This document shows positions 23,267 through 30,853 of a DNA stretch of 30,853 nt, one piece after another. The stretch is from contig JBHJOJ010000077.1 in assembly GCA_050329835.1 (NCBI GenBank), positions 1 through 30,853 on the forward strand, read 5' to 3'. The translations under genes were made by a program, and so were the position numbers. Positions within the stretch are counted from its first letter, which is position 1. Each line of letters opens with the position of its first letter. The notes under the pieces were generated by a model that ran no database searches, was not told where the DNA came from, and saw only the letters and a list, made by a program, of their open reading frames with translations. Source of the stretch: JANNOG01 sp050329835 (GTDB lineage Bacteria; Actinomycetota; Actinomycetes; Actinomycetales; JBBAYJ01).

Positions 23267-25188
23267 GAGGCCGCCGGCGCCGTGGCGTCGACGAGGATCG
23301 CGGTCCAGGTCCCGGCCCCGGTGGCCCGACCGTCCATGAGGACCACGTCGGTCGCCGCGGCCACCTGGGCCGCGGCCCCCGGATCGGCGCACCGGACGAG
23401 CGCCAGCCAGCGCCCCACGGCTCGGTCGCCGCCGGTCAGGTCGTCGAGCCAGCGCGCCGAGGCCCCCGCCCCCGCCCCCGCGTCCCGGATCCCGAGGACG
23501 CCCGCGGGGCCCACCGCACGGACGGACCGGGCGGCGCGACGCGCCCCTGACAGAGTGGAGTCCACGGGCACGAGGAGGAGCAGCGGGATCCCGGCGGCGG
23601 CGGCCCGGGCGGCCTCGCCGGCGACGGCCTCCGGACCGGGCAGGACGTCCTCCGCCGCGACCCCCGGGACGGTCCCGAGGGCGCGCACGGCGGCCCCCGG
23701 TGAGCCGATGAGGTGCTCGACCGGCGCCACGTGCTGGCTCAGCGAGTCCGCGGGCCCGGCCACGACGAGGACCGCTCCCGCCCCCGGGGCCACCGGCCGC
23801 CGCGGGGCCAGTCGGCGGCCGAGGACGATCGGGAGCAGGTCGCGGGCGAGCGCCCCCGCGGCGGCGGCCTCCGCCGCCGCGGCTGCGACCAGGTCCGCCG
23901 GCAGGCCGAGGACGTCCGGAACCGGGACCGCGTCGGCGCCGCAGGCGGCGGCGGTCTCCCGAGAACCGGCGCCGGGACCCGCAGGTGCGGCGTGCTCGGC
24001 GGCCGCCGCGGCGGTCCGGACCGGCGCCGGGGTCGCAGCCGGCGGTTCCTCGCCTCGATCCCCGGGGCGGTCCTCGCCGCGGTCGTCGAGGCCATCTCCG
24101 GAGCCGCCCTCGGAGCCGTCCTCGCGGTCACCGTCGCGGGGGTCCGCGCCGCCCGACGGGACGGGGTCGACCGACTCCAGCTCGCGCAGGTCGAGGATCG
24201 TCGCCCCCGAGGTGCCCGGGGAGCCGGCGACCTCGGGCGACGGGTCGGCGACGAGCCCCTCGGCGGGTTCCGGCCCGTCCTGCGGGCGGTGTCCGGGTGC
24301 CGGGCCGGGGTCGGGGTCGGTCGTGACCGCCGGTTCGGCGGGGACCGCCGGCGTGGTGCGCAGCCCGGTGCTGCCCTCCACGCGCGCCACGATCTCGGAC
24401 ACGATCTCGGACACCGGTCGGTCGTCGGGCTCGGGATCCACGGGCGGGGTGGTGACAAGCCGTGCCGGACGCCAGTCCCGGGCGACGTCGGACGCCGGGA
24501 CGATCCGGGGTTCGGGCAGGTCGGCGGGCCGGACCGGCAGGTCGGTCATCCCCAGCTGCGCCCGCAGCGACGCGAGGACCTCCTCGAAAGTCGGCTCGCC
24601 GCTCGTGCCCGCTGGTTCCGCCCCGGCGGGCGACCGCTCGGTGACCGGGGCAGCGGTGACCGGTGCGGCGGTGACCGGGGCAGCCGGCGGTGGCGGCGCG
24701 AGACCCTCACCGGTCGCCCCCGAGCGGGTCGAGGCCGCCCGGGGCGCGACATCGCGGGCCTCGGCCCGCGCCAGCAGGGACTCGAACGGATCCTCCAGGT
24801 CGTCCGCGACGGGACGCTGCGCAGGGACCGGGGTGACGACGGGAGACCCGATGGGCACCGCGGCCCTGGCGGGCGCCTCGGCCGGTGCCGACCGCCAGCC
24901 GGCCCGGGCCGCCCGGATCGGACCTCCCGCCGGGCCGGTGCCGGTGGCGCGACGGCCGTCCACCGCCACCGGGCCCGCCACCGGGCCCGGCGCCTGCGCC
25001 GCCACCGGGTCGCCCGCGGTCGGGATCGAGACCGTCAGCTCGTAGGTCTGCCGGGCGAAGAAGCCCGCCACGCCTCCGGTCCGCACCCGCTCGGCCTTGA
25101 CGATGCGGGCCGCCGCCCCGTGCTCGGCACGCACCTGCGCGAGCAGGGTCTCGAGGTCGGGTCCTTCAAACAACAGGTGCTGGGGCAC
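23263..25188 (-). CDS. FlhF-like protein without a recognisable P-loop
   Basis: A 641-residue protein. Residues 1-55 resemble the FlhF N-terminal domain: LFEGPDLETLLAQVRAEHGA then ARIVKAERVRTGGVAGFFAR. Residues ~60-420 are Ala/Pro/Asp/Glu-rich and probably disordered, with three copies of AAPVT. Residues ~425-641 look like a folded Rossmann-type domain (AGAVLVVAGPADSLSQHV, GIPLLLLVPVDSTLSGARRA). FlhF is an SRP-like GTPase that places flagella; here the position of its GxxxxGK[ST] P-loop reads GPADSLSQ, so GTP binding is doubtful. The GTG at 25188 lies inside the end of flhA (23-bp overlap), with GGTGAG as ribosome site. Its neighbours support a flagellar role. Confidence 0.75.
   Translation of the reverse strand: MPQHLLFEGPDLETLLAQVRAEHGAAARIVKAERVRTGGVAGFFARQTYELTVSIPTAGDPVAAQAPGPVAGPVAVDGRRATGTGPAGGPIRAARAGWRSAPAEAPARAAVPIGSPVVTPVPAQRPVADDLEDPFESLLARAEARDVAPRAASTRSGATGEGLAPPPPAAPVTAAPVTAAPVTERSPAGAEPAGTSGEPTFEEVLASLRAQLGMTDLPVRPADLPEPRIVPASDVARDWRPARLVTTPPVDPEPDDRPVSEIVSEIVARVEGSTGLRTTPAVPAEPAVTTDPDPGPAPGHRPQDGPEPAEGLVADPSPEVAGSPGTSGATILDLRELESVDPVPSGGADPRDGDREDGSEGGSGDGLDDRGEDRPGDRGEEPPAATPAPVRTAAAAAEHAAPAGPGAGSRETAAACGADAVPVPDVLGLPADLVAAAAAEAAAAGALARDLLPIVLGRRLAPRRPVAPGAGAVLVVAGPADSLSQHVAPVEHLIGSPGAAVRALGTVPGVAAEDVLPGPEAVAGEAARAAAAGIPLLLLVPVDSTLSGARRAARSVRAVGPAGVLGIRDAGAGAGASARWLDDLTGGDRAVGRWLALVRCADPGAAAQVAAATDVVLMDGRATGAGTWTAILVDATAPAAS
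24641..24685. repeat. Three tandem 15-bp repeats inside the FlhF-like gene
   Basis: GTGACCGGGGCAGCG, GTGACCGGTGCGGCG and GTGACCGGGGCAGCC stand in tandem. On the minus strand they encode the linker repeat AAPVT. They keep the frame, so copy number could vary without breaking the gene. Confidence 0.8.
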
Positions 25189-27217
25189 AGCTCACCGTCC
25201 CGAGGGTCTCCACGCGCGGCGCCAGGCCGGCTTCGGTGTATGACAGGACCGGCAGGTGCGGCAGTGCGGCCGCCACGAGCCGGCGCACCGCCGGGCGCAG
25301 TGCCGGGGCGCACGCCAGGACGGGGCTGCGGCCCTCCTCCTCGCACGCGGCGACGCGCGACGCCAGGGCGGTGAGGAACCGGTCGGCGGTCTGGGGGTCG
25401 AGGGCGAGGACGGGGCGCCCGCCCTCCCCCGGTCGGAGGCTCTCGACGAAGGTCTGCTCGAGCAGGGGGTCGACGGTGAGGGCCTGGAGCACGCCGTCCA
25501 CCGTGAACGAGGCCGCGACGGCAGGTCCCAGCCCGCCCCGGGCCGCCTCCACGAGGGCGTCCCGGTCCGGCCCCGTCGCCGCCTGGACCGAGACCGCCTC
25601 GACGATTCGGGGCAGGTCCCGGACGGGCACCCGCTCGTCGAGCAGCGCGGCCAGCACGGCCTGGAGGTCGGCGAGCCCGGCGGGGCCGTCGGTCAGTTCC
25701 TCCACCACGGTGGGGTGGGTGCGCTTGAGCGAGTCGGCCAGGGCCTTGACGTCCTCCCGCGACAGCAGACGGGCGGCGTGCGTGCGGACCAGCTCCGACA
25801 GGTGGGTGATGACCACCGAGGCGCGGTCGACGACGGTGGCCCCGGCGAGCTCGGCCTGGTGCCGCAGCTCCTCCGGGATCCACTTGCCGTGCAGGCCGAA
25901 CACCGGCTCGACGACGGCCCGGCCGGGCAGGCCCGCCAGGTTCTCACCGAGGGCCAGGGCCTGTCCGGGCGGGGCCTGGCCCCGGCCCACCTCGATGCCG
26001 GAGATCCGGACCACGTAGACGGCGGCCGGCAGGTCGAGGCTGTCGCGGGTCCGCACGGGGGGGAGAACGAGGCCCAGCTCCAGGGCGACCTTCCGGCGCA
26101 GCGAGCGCACCCGCTCCAGCAGGTCCCCACCCGACGCCGGGTCCACGAGGTCGACGAGGTCGGCGGCCAGGACGATCTCCAGGGGGTCCACCCGCATGTC
26201 CTCGGCCAGCGCCTCGGGGCTGTCCGGCTCGATGCGCGGGGCGTCGTCGCCCGCCGGTTCCGCGACGGCCGGGGCGCTCGCCCGCCGGGCGGCCGCCTGG
26301 GCGGCCAGCACGAGCAGGGCGGCGATGCCCAGGAACAGCAGCGTGGGCAGCCCCGGGACGAGCGCGAGGCCACCGACGGCGCCGGCGGAGATGTAGAGGG
26401 CGCGGGGACTGCGGGTGAGCTGTCCGGCCGTCTCGGTCCCCATGTCGGCGTCGGTGGTGGCCCGGGTCACGACGAGGCCGGTGGCGACGGACAGCAGCAG
26501 CGCCGGGACCTGCGACACGATGCCGTCGCCGACGGTCAGCAGGGAGTACGTCTCCAGCGCCTCGGCCCAGCCCATCCCCTGCTGCAGCATCCCGACGGCG
26601 AACCCGCCGAGCAGGTTGATGAGCGTGACGATGACGGCGGCGATGGCGTCGCCCTTGACGAACTTCGAGGCGCCGTCCATCGCGCCGTAGAAGTCCGCCT
26701 CCTGCGAGATCTCCTCGCGGCGGCGCTTGGCCTCGGCCTCGTCGATGATCCCGGCGTTGAGGTCGGCGTCGATCGCCATCTGCTTGCCGGGCATGGCGTC
26801 GAGGGTGAACCGGGCGCCGACCTCGGCCACCCGGGTGGCGCCGTTGGTGATGACGGCGAACTGGATGACGACGAGGATGGCGAAGATCACCAGGCCGATG
26901 ACCACCGACGCGCCGATGACGACCTCGCCGAAGGCGGCGATCACCGCCCCGGCGTACCCGTTGAGCAGGACGAGCCGGGTCGAGGCCACGTTGAGCCCGA
27001 GCCGGAACAGCGTGAGGACCAGCAGCAGCGACGGGAACACCGAGAAGTCCAGCGGCCTGCGGACGTACATCGCCGTGAGCAGGGCGAGCAGCGACAGCGC
27101 GATGTTGATGGCGATGAGGACGTCGAGCAGCAGGGCCGGGATCGGGACGACGAGCAGCATGACGACCCCGACGATGCCCACCGGCACGGCGTACTGGCCG
27201 AAGCGGGACGACGTCAC
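25166..27217 (-). CDS. flhA: Flagellar biosynthesis protein FlhA
   Basis: A 683-residue component of the flagellar type III export gate in the cytoplasmic membrane. The N-terminal half has about eight membrane segments and the FHIPEP-family sequence LTLFRLGLNVASTRLVLL. Also seen are FAVITNGATRVAEVGARFTL, DAMPGKQMAIDADLNAG, EISQEADFYGAMDGASKFVKGDAIA and VGDGIVSQVPALLLSVA. The C-terminal cytoplasmic domain, which receives substrate-chaperone complexes, follows a linker near residue 330. The GTG at 27217 has GGCAGG 5 nt upstream and begins at the conserved N-terminus; a longer frame reaching 27751 crosses the non-coding gap and is not used. Confidence 0.97.
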   Translation of the reverse strand: MTSSRFGQYAVPVGIVGVVMLLVVPIPALLLDVLIAINIALSLLALLTAMYVRRPLDFSVFPSLLLVLTLFRLGLNVASTRLVLLNGYAGAVIAAFGEVVIGASVVIGLVIFAILVVIQFAVITNGATRVAEVGARFTLDAMPGKQMAIDADLNAGIIDEAEAKRRREEISQEADFYGAMDGASKFVKGDAIAAVIVTLINLLGGFAVGMLQQGMGWAEALETYSLLTVGDGIVSQVPALLLSVATGLVVTRATTDADMGTETAGQLTRSPRALYISAGAVGGLALVPGLPTLLFLGIAALLVLAAQAAARRASAPAVAEPAGDDAPRIEPDSPEALAEDMRVDPLEIVLAADLVDLVDPASGGDLLERVRSLRRKVALELGLVLPPVRTRDSLDLPAAVYVVRISGIEVGRGQAPPGQALALGENLAGLPGRAVVEPVFGLHGKWIPEELRHQAELAGATVVDRASVVITHLSELVRTHAARLLSREDVKALADSLKRTHPTVVEELTDGPAGLADLQAVLAALLDERVPVRDLPRIVEAVSVQAATGPDRDALVEAARGGLGPAVAASFTVDGVLQALTVDPLLEQTFVESLRPGEGGRPVLALDPQTADRFLTALASRVAACEEEGRSPVLACAPALRPAVRRLVAAALPHLPVLSYTEAGLAPRVETLGTVSCAPAPVV

Positions 27218-27251
27218 GGGACCTGCCTTCCGCAGCGATGAGCTGCCGGGT

Positions 27252-27271
27252 GGCGGCACGCGCGCGTGCCG
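27252..27271. promoter_or_regulatory. Perfect 20-bp palindrome upstream of flhA
   Basis: GGCGGCACGC followed by GCGTGCCGCC, 34 bp before the flhA start. It would lie in the flhA leader or promoter and could be an operator or a leader hairpin. Confidence 0.5.
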
Positions 27272-27536
27272 CCGGTTCGCGGGGCAGGTCCGTTGCCCTC
27301 GGCGTGCCGTCCTGGCGCGTGTGTTCTCGGCCGGACCGGCCCCGGACTTGAGAACCCGTTCTGGTGGCCTGGCGTCGGGGCGGACCAGAGTGGGGACGAG
27401 TAGGGGTCGGCGGGTGATGGTGCCCCCGCACGCTGTGCAGGACCCACGAGTCTCCGTCAGGGGCCGCGCAGCGGCGCAGGTCGAGCGCCCCGGACCACCC
27501 GCCGGTACGGCCGAGCACCACCCGCCTGCCCCGCTC

Positions 27537-27613
27537 ATGATCACCGTTTGCGGAGGGTTGCACATGATCACGACGCCATGGATCATGCGTAGCTCTCCGC
27601 AGACGGCGATCAT
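27537..27613. repeat. 77-bp near-perfect inverted repeat in the flhB-flhA gap
   Basis: Two 33-nt arms (27537-27569 and 27581-27613) flank an 11-nt loop and match at 27 of 33 positions. Every mismatch is a transition. Read as plus-strand RNA, four of the six become G-U pairs and two are A-C. Each arm begins ATGATC and also ends with CATGATC. The element is AT-richer than its surroundings. It may be a structured RNA, an operator array or a remnant mobile palindrome. Confidence 0.75.
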
Positions 27614-27826
27614 CGACGCGGGACGCGAGTCGCCGACTGCGGGAGCCGACGTCCGGGCCGACGGAGGCCCTGGCTGCCGTCGGACCAGCAGGACCGACGG
27701 ATCGTTCGTGGATCTGCCCAGCGTGCGAGGACAGCACGACCCCGCCGCCACCTCCCCCGTCCGCCGCGTCCGCGGCGCCGGCTGCGACGCGCCTCACCCG
27801 AGACATCCCGACAGGCCGTGCGCCGC

Positions 27827-28957
27827 TCACCCCCCGGCTCGCACGCGGGCCCGGCGGCGGGGACGGGGGACGGTGAGGGGACCGCGGTCCGGGTCGAGGC
27901 GCCGGGTGCGGCGCAGGGACAGCAGGAACGCCAGAACCTGGGCGACGGCGCCGTAGAGCTCGGCGGGGATCTCCTCGCCCACCCGGCATCCCTGGTAGAG
28001 GGCCCGGGCCAGCGCGACGTCGCGGACCAGCGGCACCCCGTGCTCGGTGGCCCGCGCCCGGATCCGGGCGGCCAGGTGCCCGGCGCCCTTGGCGACCACC
28101 CGGGGAGCCCCGCGCGATGCCTCGTAGCGCAGGGCCACCGCCACGTGCGTGGGGTTGACGAGGACCGCGTCCGCGGTGGCGACGTCACTCATCATCCGGT
28201 TGCGGGTGAGCGCCACGGCACGGCTGCGCCGGGCAGCCTTGATCCACGGGTCGCCCTCGGAGTTCCGCAGCTCCTCCTTGACCTCCTGCTTGGTCATCCG
28301 GAGGTCCTTGGAGCGTTTGCGGCGCTTGACGAGGTAGTCGGCGATGCCGAGCAGGAACCCCACGACGACCGACGTCACGACGAGGTCGGCGACGGCGCCG
28401 CGGGCCGCGTCGACCGACGCGCCCAGCGGCAGCGTGCCAGCCCCCTGCACGATCGGGACGATGTCGCGGACGGCGAGGACCGTGACGAGGACCAGGGCCG
28501 CGGTCTTGACGGCGGTCTGCAGCGCCTGCCACCAGGCGGTCGGGCCGTAGTGCTCCTTGAAGCCCTTGACCGGGTTCAGCCGCTGCCACTTCGGCTGCAG
28601 GGCCTTGGGGGCGAACACCAGCCCGCCCTGCACGCCGCCGCCGACGACGACCGCCAGGGTGCAGGCCCCGGCGATCGGCACCGCCACCATCGCGCCGGCC
28701 AGCATCCCGTCACCGAGCAGGCGCAGCGCCACCTCCGGTTCGGGCGACGCCGCGACGTCCGCCACCTCGTGCAGCAGGCGACCGAACCGGTCCGGCGCGC
28801 TCGCCAACGCCCACGGCGCCAGCGCCACCCCGGCGGCGACCGTCGCCCAGCCGCCGAGGTCGGGCGAGCGCGGGACGTTGCCCTCCTGGCGGGCCTGCTT
28901 GAGCTTCTGGGGGGTCGCGTCCTCGGTCTTGTCCTGCCCGCCCTGGTTGTTGCTCAC
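27827..28957 (-). CDS. flhB: Flagellar export switch protein FlhB
   Basis: A 376-residue membrane protein that, after self-cleavage, switches the export apparatus from rod/hook to filament substrates. Seen: N-terminal KTEDATPQKLKQARQEGNVPRSPD, four membrane segments between residues ~35 and 210, the basic linker KRRKRSKDLRMTKQEVKEEL, and the autocleavage motif N-P-T-H at 268-271 (LVNPTHVAVALRYE). The C-terminal 25 residues are a basic extension. The GTG at 28957 overlaps the fliR stop (GTGA). Confidence 0.97.
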   Translation of the reverse strand: MSNNQGGQDKTEDATPQKLKQARQEGNVPRSPDLGGWATVAAGVALAPWALASAPDRFGRLLHEVADVAASPEPEVALRLLGDGMLAGAMVAVPIAGACTLAVVVGGGVQGGLVFAPKALQPKWQRLNPVKGFKEHYGPTAWWQALQTAVKTAALVLVTVLAVRDIVPIVQGAGTLPLGASVDAARGAVADLVVTSVVVGFLLGIADYLVKRRKRSKDLRMTKQEVKEELRNSEGDPWIKAARRSRAVALTRNRMMSDVATADAVLVNPTHVAVALRYEASRGAPRVVAKGAGHLAARIRARATEHGVPLVRDVALARALYQGCRVGEEIPAELYGAVAQVLAFLLSLRRTRRLDPDRGPLTVPRPRRRARVRAGG

Positions 28958-29715
28958 CCGAGCACCCGGCCCATGGACACGACGATCCGCTCCGCCACCC
29001 CGACCACGGTGGACGGCATGGACGCCAGGCTGAGGCCGAGCAGCCCCAGGGTGAGCAGGATCTTCAGCGGGAAGCCGTTGGCGAAGGCGTTGAGCTGGGG
29101 GGCGATCCGCGTGGCGAGCGCCAGCCCGACGTCGGCCAGGAACAGCACGGTGAGGATGGGCCCGGCGATCTGGAGGCTGACCAGCGCCATCTCACCGATC
29201 CCGGCCGTCAGGACGGCGGCGAGGCGGGCCGGTTCGACGGTGGCGTCCAGCGGCAGGATCCGGAAGCTCGCCAGCAGCGCCCGCCACACCAGCAGCCACG
29301 CGTCCGTGACCAGCAGCAGGGTCGCGGCCATGAGGGCGTAGAAGCGCCCGAGGACGGAGTTCATCGCCTGCATGAAGGGGTCGAACGCGAACGTCAGGGC
29401 GAACCCGCCGCTGAGGTCGAGCAGGTCGCCGGCCGTCTGGAAGGCGATGAACAGCAGGTAGCAGACGAAACCGAGACCTCCGCCCACGACCACCTGCCAT
29501 GCCAGCGCCACCCCGAGACCGACCGCGTCCAGGGGCGGCAGGTCGGTGCGGACGGCCGGCGCCAGGGGCAGCGCGACCGCGACCGACAGCAGTGCCTTCA
29601 CCGTGCCCGGCACGGCCCGGGAGCTGAACGGCGGGGCGATCACCAGCCAGGCGGCGATCCGGACGCTGGCCAGCAGGACCGCCACCAGCCAGTCGACCGG
29701 CAGCGAGACCGCCAC
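28954..29715 (-). CDS. fliR: Flagellar biosynthesis protein FliR
   Basis: A 253-residue inner-membrane component of the export gate, assembling with FliP and FliQ. Seen: VRIAAWLVIAPPFSSRAVPG near the N-terminus, GLGFVCYLLFIAFQTAGDLL, and the family sequence GGFALTFAFDPFMQAMNSVLGRFYALMA, plus C-terminal APQLNAFANGFPLKILLTLGLL. Five to six membrane segments. The GTG at 29715 starts 1 bp after the fliQ stop. Confidence 0.96.
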   Translation of the reverse strand: MAVSLPVDWLVAVLLASVRIAAWLVIAPPFSSRAVPGTVKALLSVAVALPLAPAVRTDLPPLDAVGLGVALAWQVVVGGGLGFVCYLLFIAFQTAGDLLDLSGGFALTFAFDPFMQAMNSVLGRFYALMAATLLLVTDAWLLVWRALLASFRILPLDATVEPARLAAVLTAGIGEMALVSLQIAGPILTVLFLADVGLALATRIAPQLNAFANGFPLKILLTLGLLGLSLASMPSTVVGVAERIVVSMGRVLG

Positions 29716-29716
29716 G

Positions 29717-29992
29717 TCAGCCGCCCTGGAGGATCGTGGGGATCGACCGGTAGAGCTCGGAGGTGAAGCCGGTCATCTGCCGCAGCATCCAGGCCCCGCA
29801 CACCAGCAGCGCGACGCCGACCCCGAGCAGCTTGGGGACGAACGACAGGGTGATGTCCTGCAGCTGGGTGACGGACTGGACGAGGCCGATCCCGAGCCCC
29901 AGGACCAGCGACGTCACGAGGATCGGGGCGGCCAGCTGGGCGCCGATCAGCGCCGCGCGCAGGCCGATCTCGAGCACGACGGCGTCGGTCAC
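29717..29992 (-). CDS. fliQ: Flagellar biosynthesis protein FliQ
   Basis: A 91-residue protein with two membrane helices (LIGAQLAAPILVTSLVLGLG and LLGVGVALLVCGAWML) separated by the conserved IGLVQSVTQLQDITLSFVPK, as expected for FliQ. The length is typical. The GTG at 29992 overlaps the fliP stop as GTGA; a long upstream frame through fliP is a shadow. Confidence 0.96.
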   Translation of the reverse strand: MTDAVVLEIGLRAALIGAQLAAPILVTSLVLGLGIGLVQSVTQLQDITLSFVPKLLGVGVALLVCGAWMLRQMTGFTSELYRSIPTILQGG

Positions 29993-30696
29993 GTCTGGTA
30001 GCTCCCCACCAGCGCCGTCACCAGCAGCCCCCAGCCGTCGACGAGCACGAACAGCAGGAGCTTGAACGGCAGTGAGATCACGACCGGCGGCAGCATCATG
30101 ATGCCCATCGACATCAGCGCCGAGCTCACGACCAGGTCGATGACGAGGAACGGCACGAACACCACGAAGCCGATGACGAACGCGCTGCGCAGCTCGGACA
30201 GCACGAACGCCGGGATCAGGGTGGTGAGCGGCACCTCGTCGCGCGACGCCGGCAGCGGCAGCTCGGCGGCCTGGGTGACCAGCGCCAGCTCCTCGCCCCG
30301 GGTGTGGGAGAGCATGAACTCCCGCAGCGGCCCGACGCCCGCGTCCACCGCCTGCTGGACGTCGAGGGTCCCGGCCAGGTAGGGCTGCAGCGCGATGTCG
30401 TTGACCTCGGTGAGGACCGGGGTCATGACGAAGATCGTGAGGAAGAGCGCGAGCCCGGTGAGCACCTGGGTGGGCGGGGACGTCTGCAGGCCGAGGGCGT
30501 TGCGGGTCAGCGACAGGACGACGAGGATCTTGGTGAAGCTCGTCATGAGCAGCAGCAGCGACGGCGCGATCGACAGCACCGTGATCGCCAGCAGGATCAC
30601 GACCGAGGACGCCGGTGTCCCGTCCGGGCCGTTGACCTCGAATGTCACGAGGTTGTCGGCCGCGCCCGCGGCCAGGGCGAGGCCGGTGCCGGTCAT
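29989..30696 (-). CDS. fliP: Flagellar biosynthesis protein FliP
   Basis: A 235-residue core subunit of the export gate. An N-terminal stretch resembling a signal helix is short and followed by VILLAITVLSIAPSLLLLMT. The family signatures SFTKILVVLSLTRNALGLQTSPPTQVLTGLALFLT and SELRSAFVIGFVVFVPFLVIDLVVSSALMSMGIMMLPPVVISLPFKLLLFVLVDGW are mostly intact; they are cited here only to locate the two conserved blocks. The ATG at 30696 overlaps the upstream stop (ATGA). Confidence 0.97.
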   Translation of the reverse strand: MTGTGLALAAGAADNLVTFEVNGPDGTPASSVVILLAITVLSIAPSLLLLMTSFTKILVVLSLTRNALGLQTSPPTQVLTGLALFLTIFVMTPVLTEVNDIALQPYLAGTLDVQQAVDAGVGPLREFMLSHTRGEELALVTQAAELPLPASRDEVPLTTLIPAFVLSELRSAFVIGFVVFVPFLVIDLVVSSALMSMGIMMLPPVVISLPFKLLLFVLVDGWGLLVTALVGSYQT

Positions 30697-30853
30697 CGCC
30701 GCACCGTCCGGTCGCGGGCGTGGGCGACGAGGTCCCGCAGGGCGGCGCTCCGCGGGCCGGGGACCCCTGGCCCGGGGACCTCGCGGACGACGATCCCGGC
30801 GGGCCGGGCGGGGTGTCCGGGCCCCGACGCCGCCGGCGCCGCGGCGCGGACAC
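30693..30853 (-). CDS. fliO: Probable FliO, C-terminal part (partial)
   Basis: The frame enters from the right edge and encodes about 52 residues, ending RSAALRDLVAHARDRTVRR before a TGA that overlaps the fliP ATG. The part before it is Pro/Gly/Ala-rich. FliO is the usual gene before fliP and has a poorly conserved, basic cytoplasmic tail, which fits. The assignment rests on position and on the coupled stop, since the membrane helix lies outside the window. Confidence 0.55.
   Translation of the reverse strand, partial: VRAAAPAASGPGHPARPAGIVVREVPGPGVPGPRSAALRDLVAHARDRTVRR

Larger units (their letters stand above)
27218..27826. other. 609-bp non-coding gap between flhB and flhA
   Basis: I see no gene here on either strand. 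The gap is exceptional in an operon whose other genes overlap or touch. It holds a 20-bp perfect palindrome (27252-27271), a small AGAAC-CC-GTTCT repeat (27351-27362) and a 77-bp hairpin (27537-27613). It may contain a second promoter for flhA or an RNA gene. Confidence 0.6.

Noticed and set aside
23282..25374. Long plus-strand open frames antisense to the FlhF-like gene
   Set aside because: Arg/Gly/Ser-rich shadow of the disordered linker; no domain and no start signal.
27218..30853. Sigma-28 (FliA-type) flagellar promoters
   Set aside because: No convincing TAAA ... GCCGATAA-like pair was seen on the relevant strand.

Overview
The window is very GC-rich DNA from a motile actinobacterium. 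Supporting signs are a mycothiol gene (mshC), an F420-type oxidoreductase, many GTG starts, GTGA/ATGA stop-start overlaps, probable leaderless promoters, and several families typical of Actinobacteria (PAC2, DUF3090, SCO1664-like, DUF5703). Flagella together with this gene set would fit orders such as Geodermatophilales or Kineosporiales, but the genus cannot be told from the sequence.

Layout. (1) 1-5121, minus strand: a complete peptide/oligopeptide ABC importer operon (binding lipoprotein, two permeases, two ATPases), the last ATPase running off the left edge. (2) 5242-15792: a housekeeping block with a HAD phosphatase, a PAC2 protein, mshC, an SCO1664-like kinase-fold protein, DUF3090, a histidine phosphatase, uppP, an F420-type oxidoreductase, an aldo/keto reductase homologue that has lost its catalytic residues, a small acidic protein, DUF5703 and an M20 peptidase. 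Gene order recalls the mycobacterial mshC-to-uppP neighbourhood. (3) 15895-15977: tRNA-Leu(GAG). (4) 15978-19333: a disturbed accessory region. It holds a minus-strand gene tail, a 5'-truncated gene for a protein with a W-R-F-F-A-P-N-P motif that is coupled to an ABC ATPase and a 430-residue membrane protein, and a broken carbon-nitrogen hydrolase gene. (5) 19482-22658: a secreted DNA/RNA non-specific nuclease followed at once by a SUKH/SMI1-KNR4 protein (probable toxin and immunity pair), then two DoxX-like membrane proteins around a MerR regulator with a clear palindromic operator region. (6) 22691-30853, minus strand: flagellar export genes fliO(partial)-fliP-fliQ-fliR-flhB, a 609-bp gap, flhA, an FlhF-like protein without a P-loop, a small membrane protein, and csrA.

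The observations most worth following are the nuclease/SUKH pair, the unusual FFAPNP-ABC operon in the disturbed region beside tRNA-Leu, the aldo/keto reductase without a catalytic tetrad, a 77-bp near-perfect hairpin in the only large gap of the flagellar operon, a 26-bp palindrome directly before csrA, and a series of seven starts with a TANNNT box 6-8 nt upstream that predicts leaderless mRNAs. No CRISPR array, insertion sequence or integrase gene was seen.
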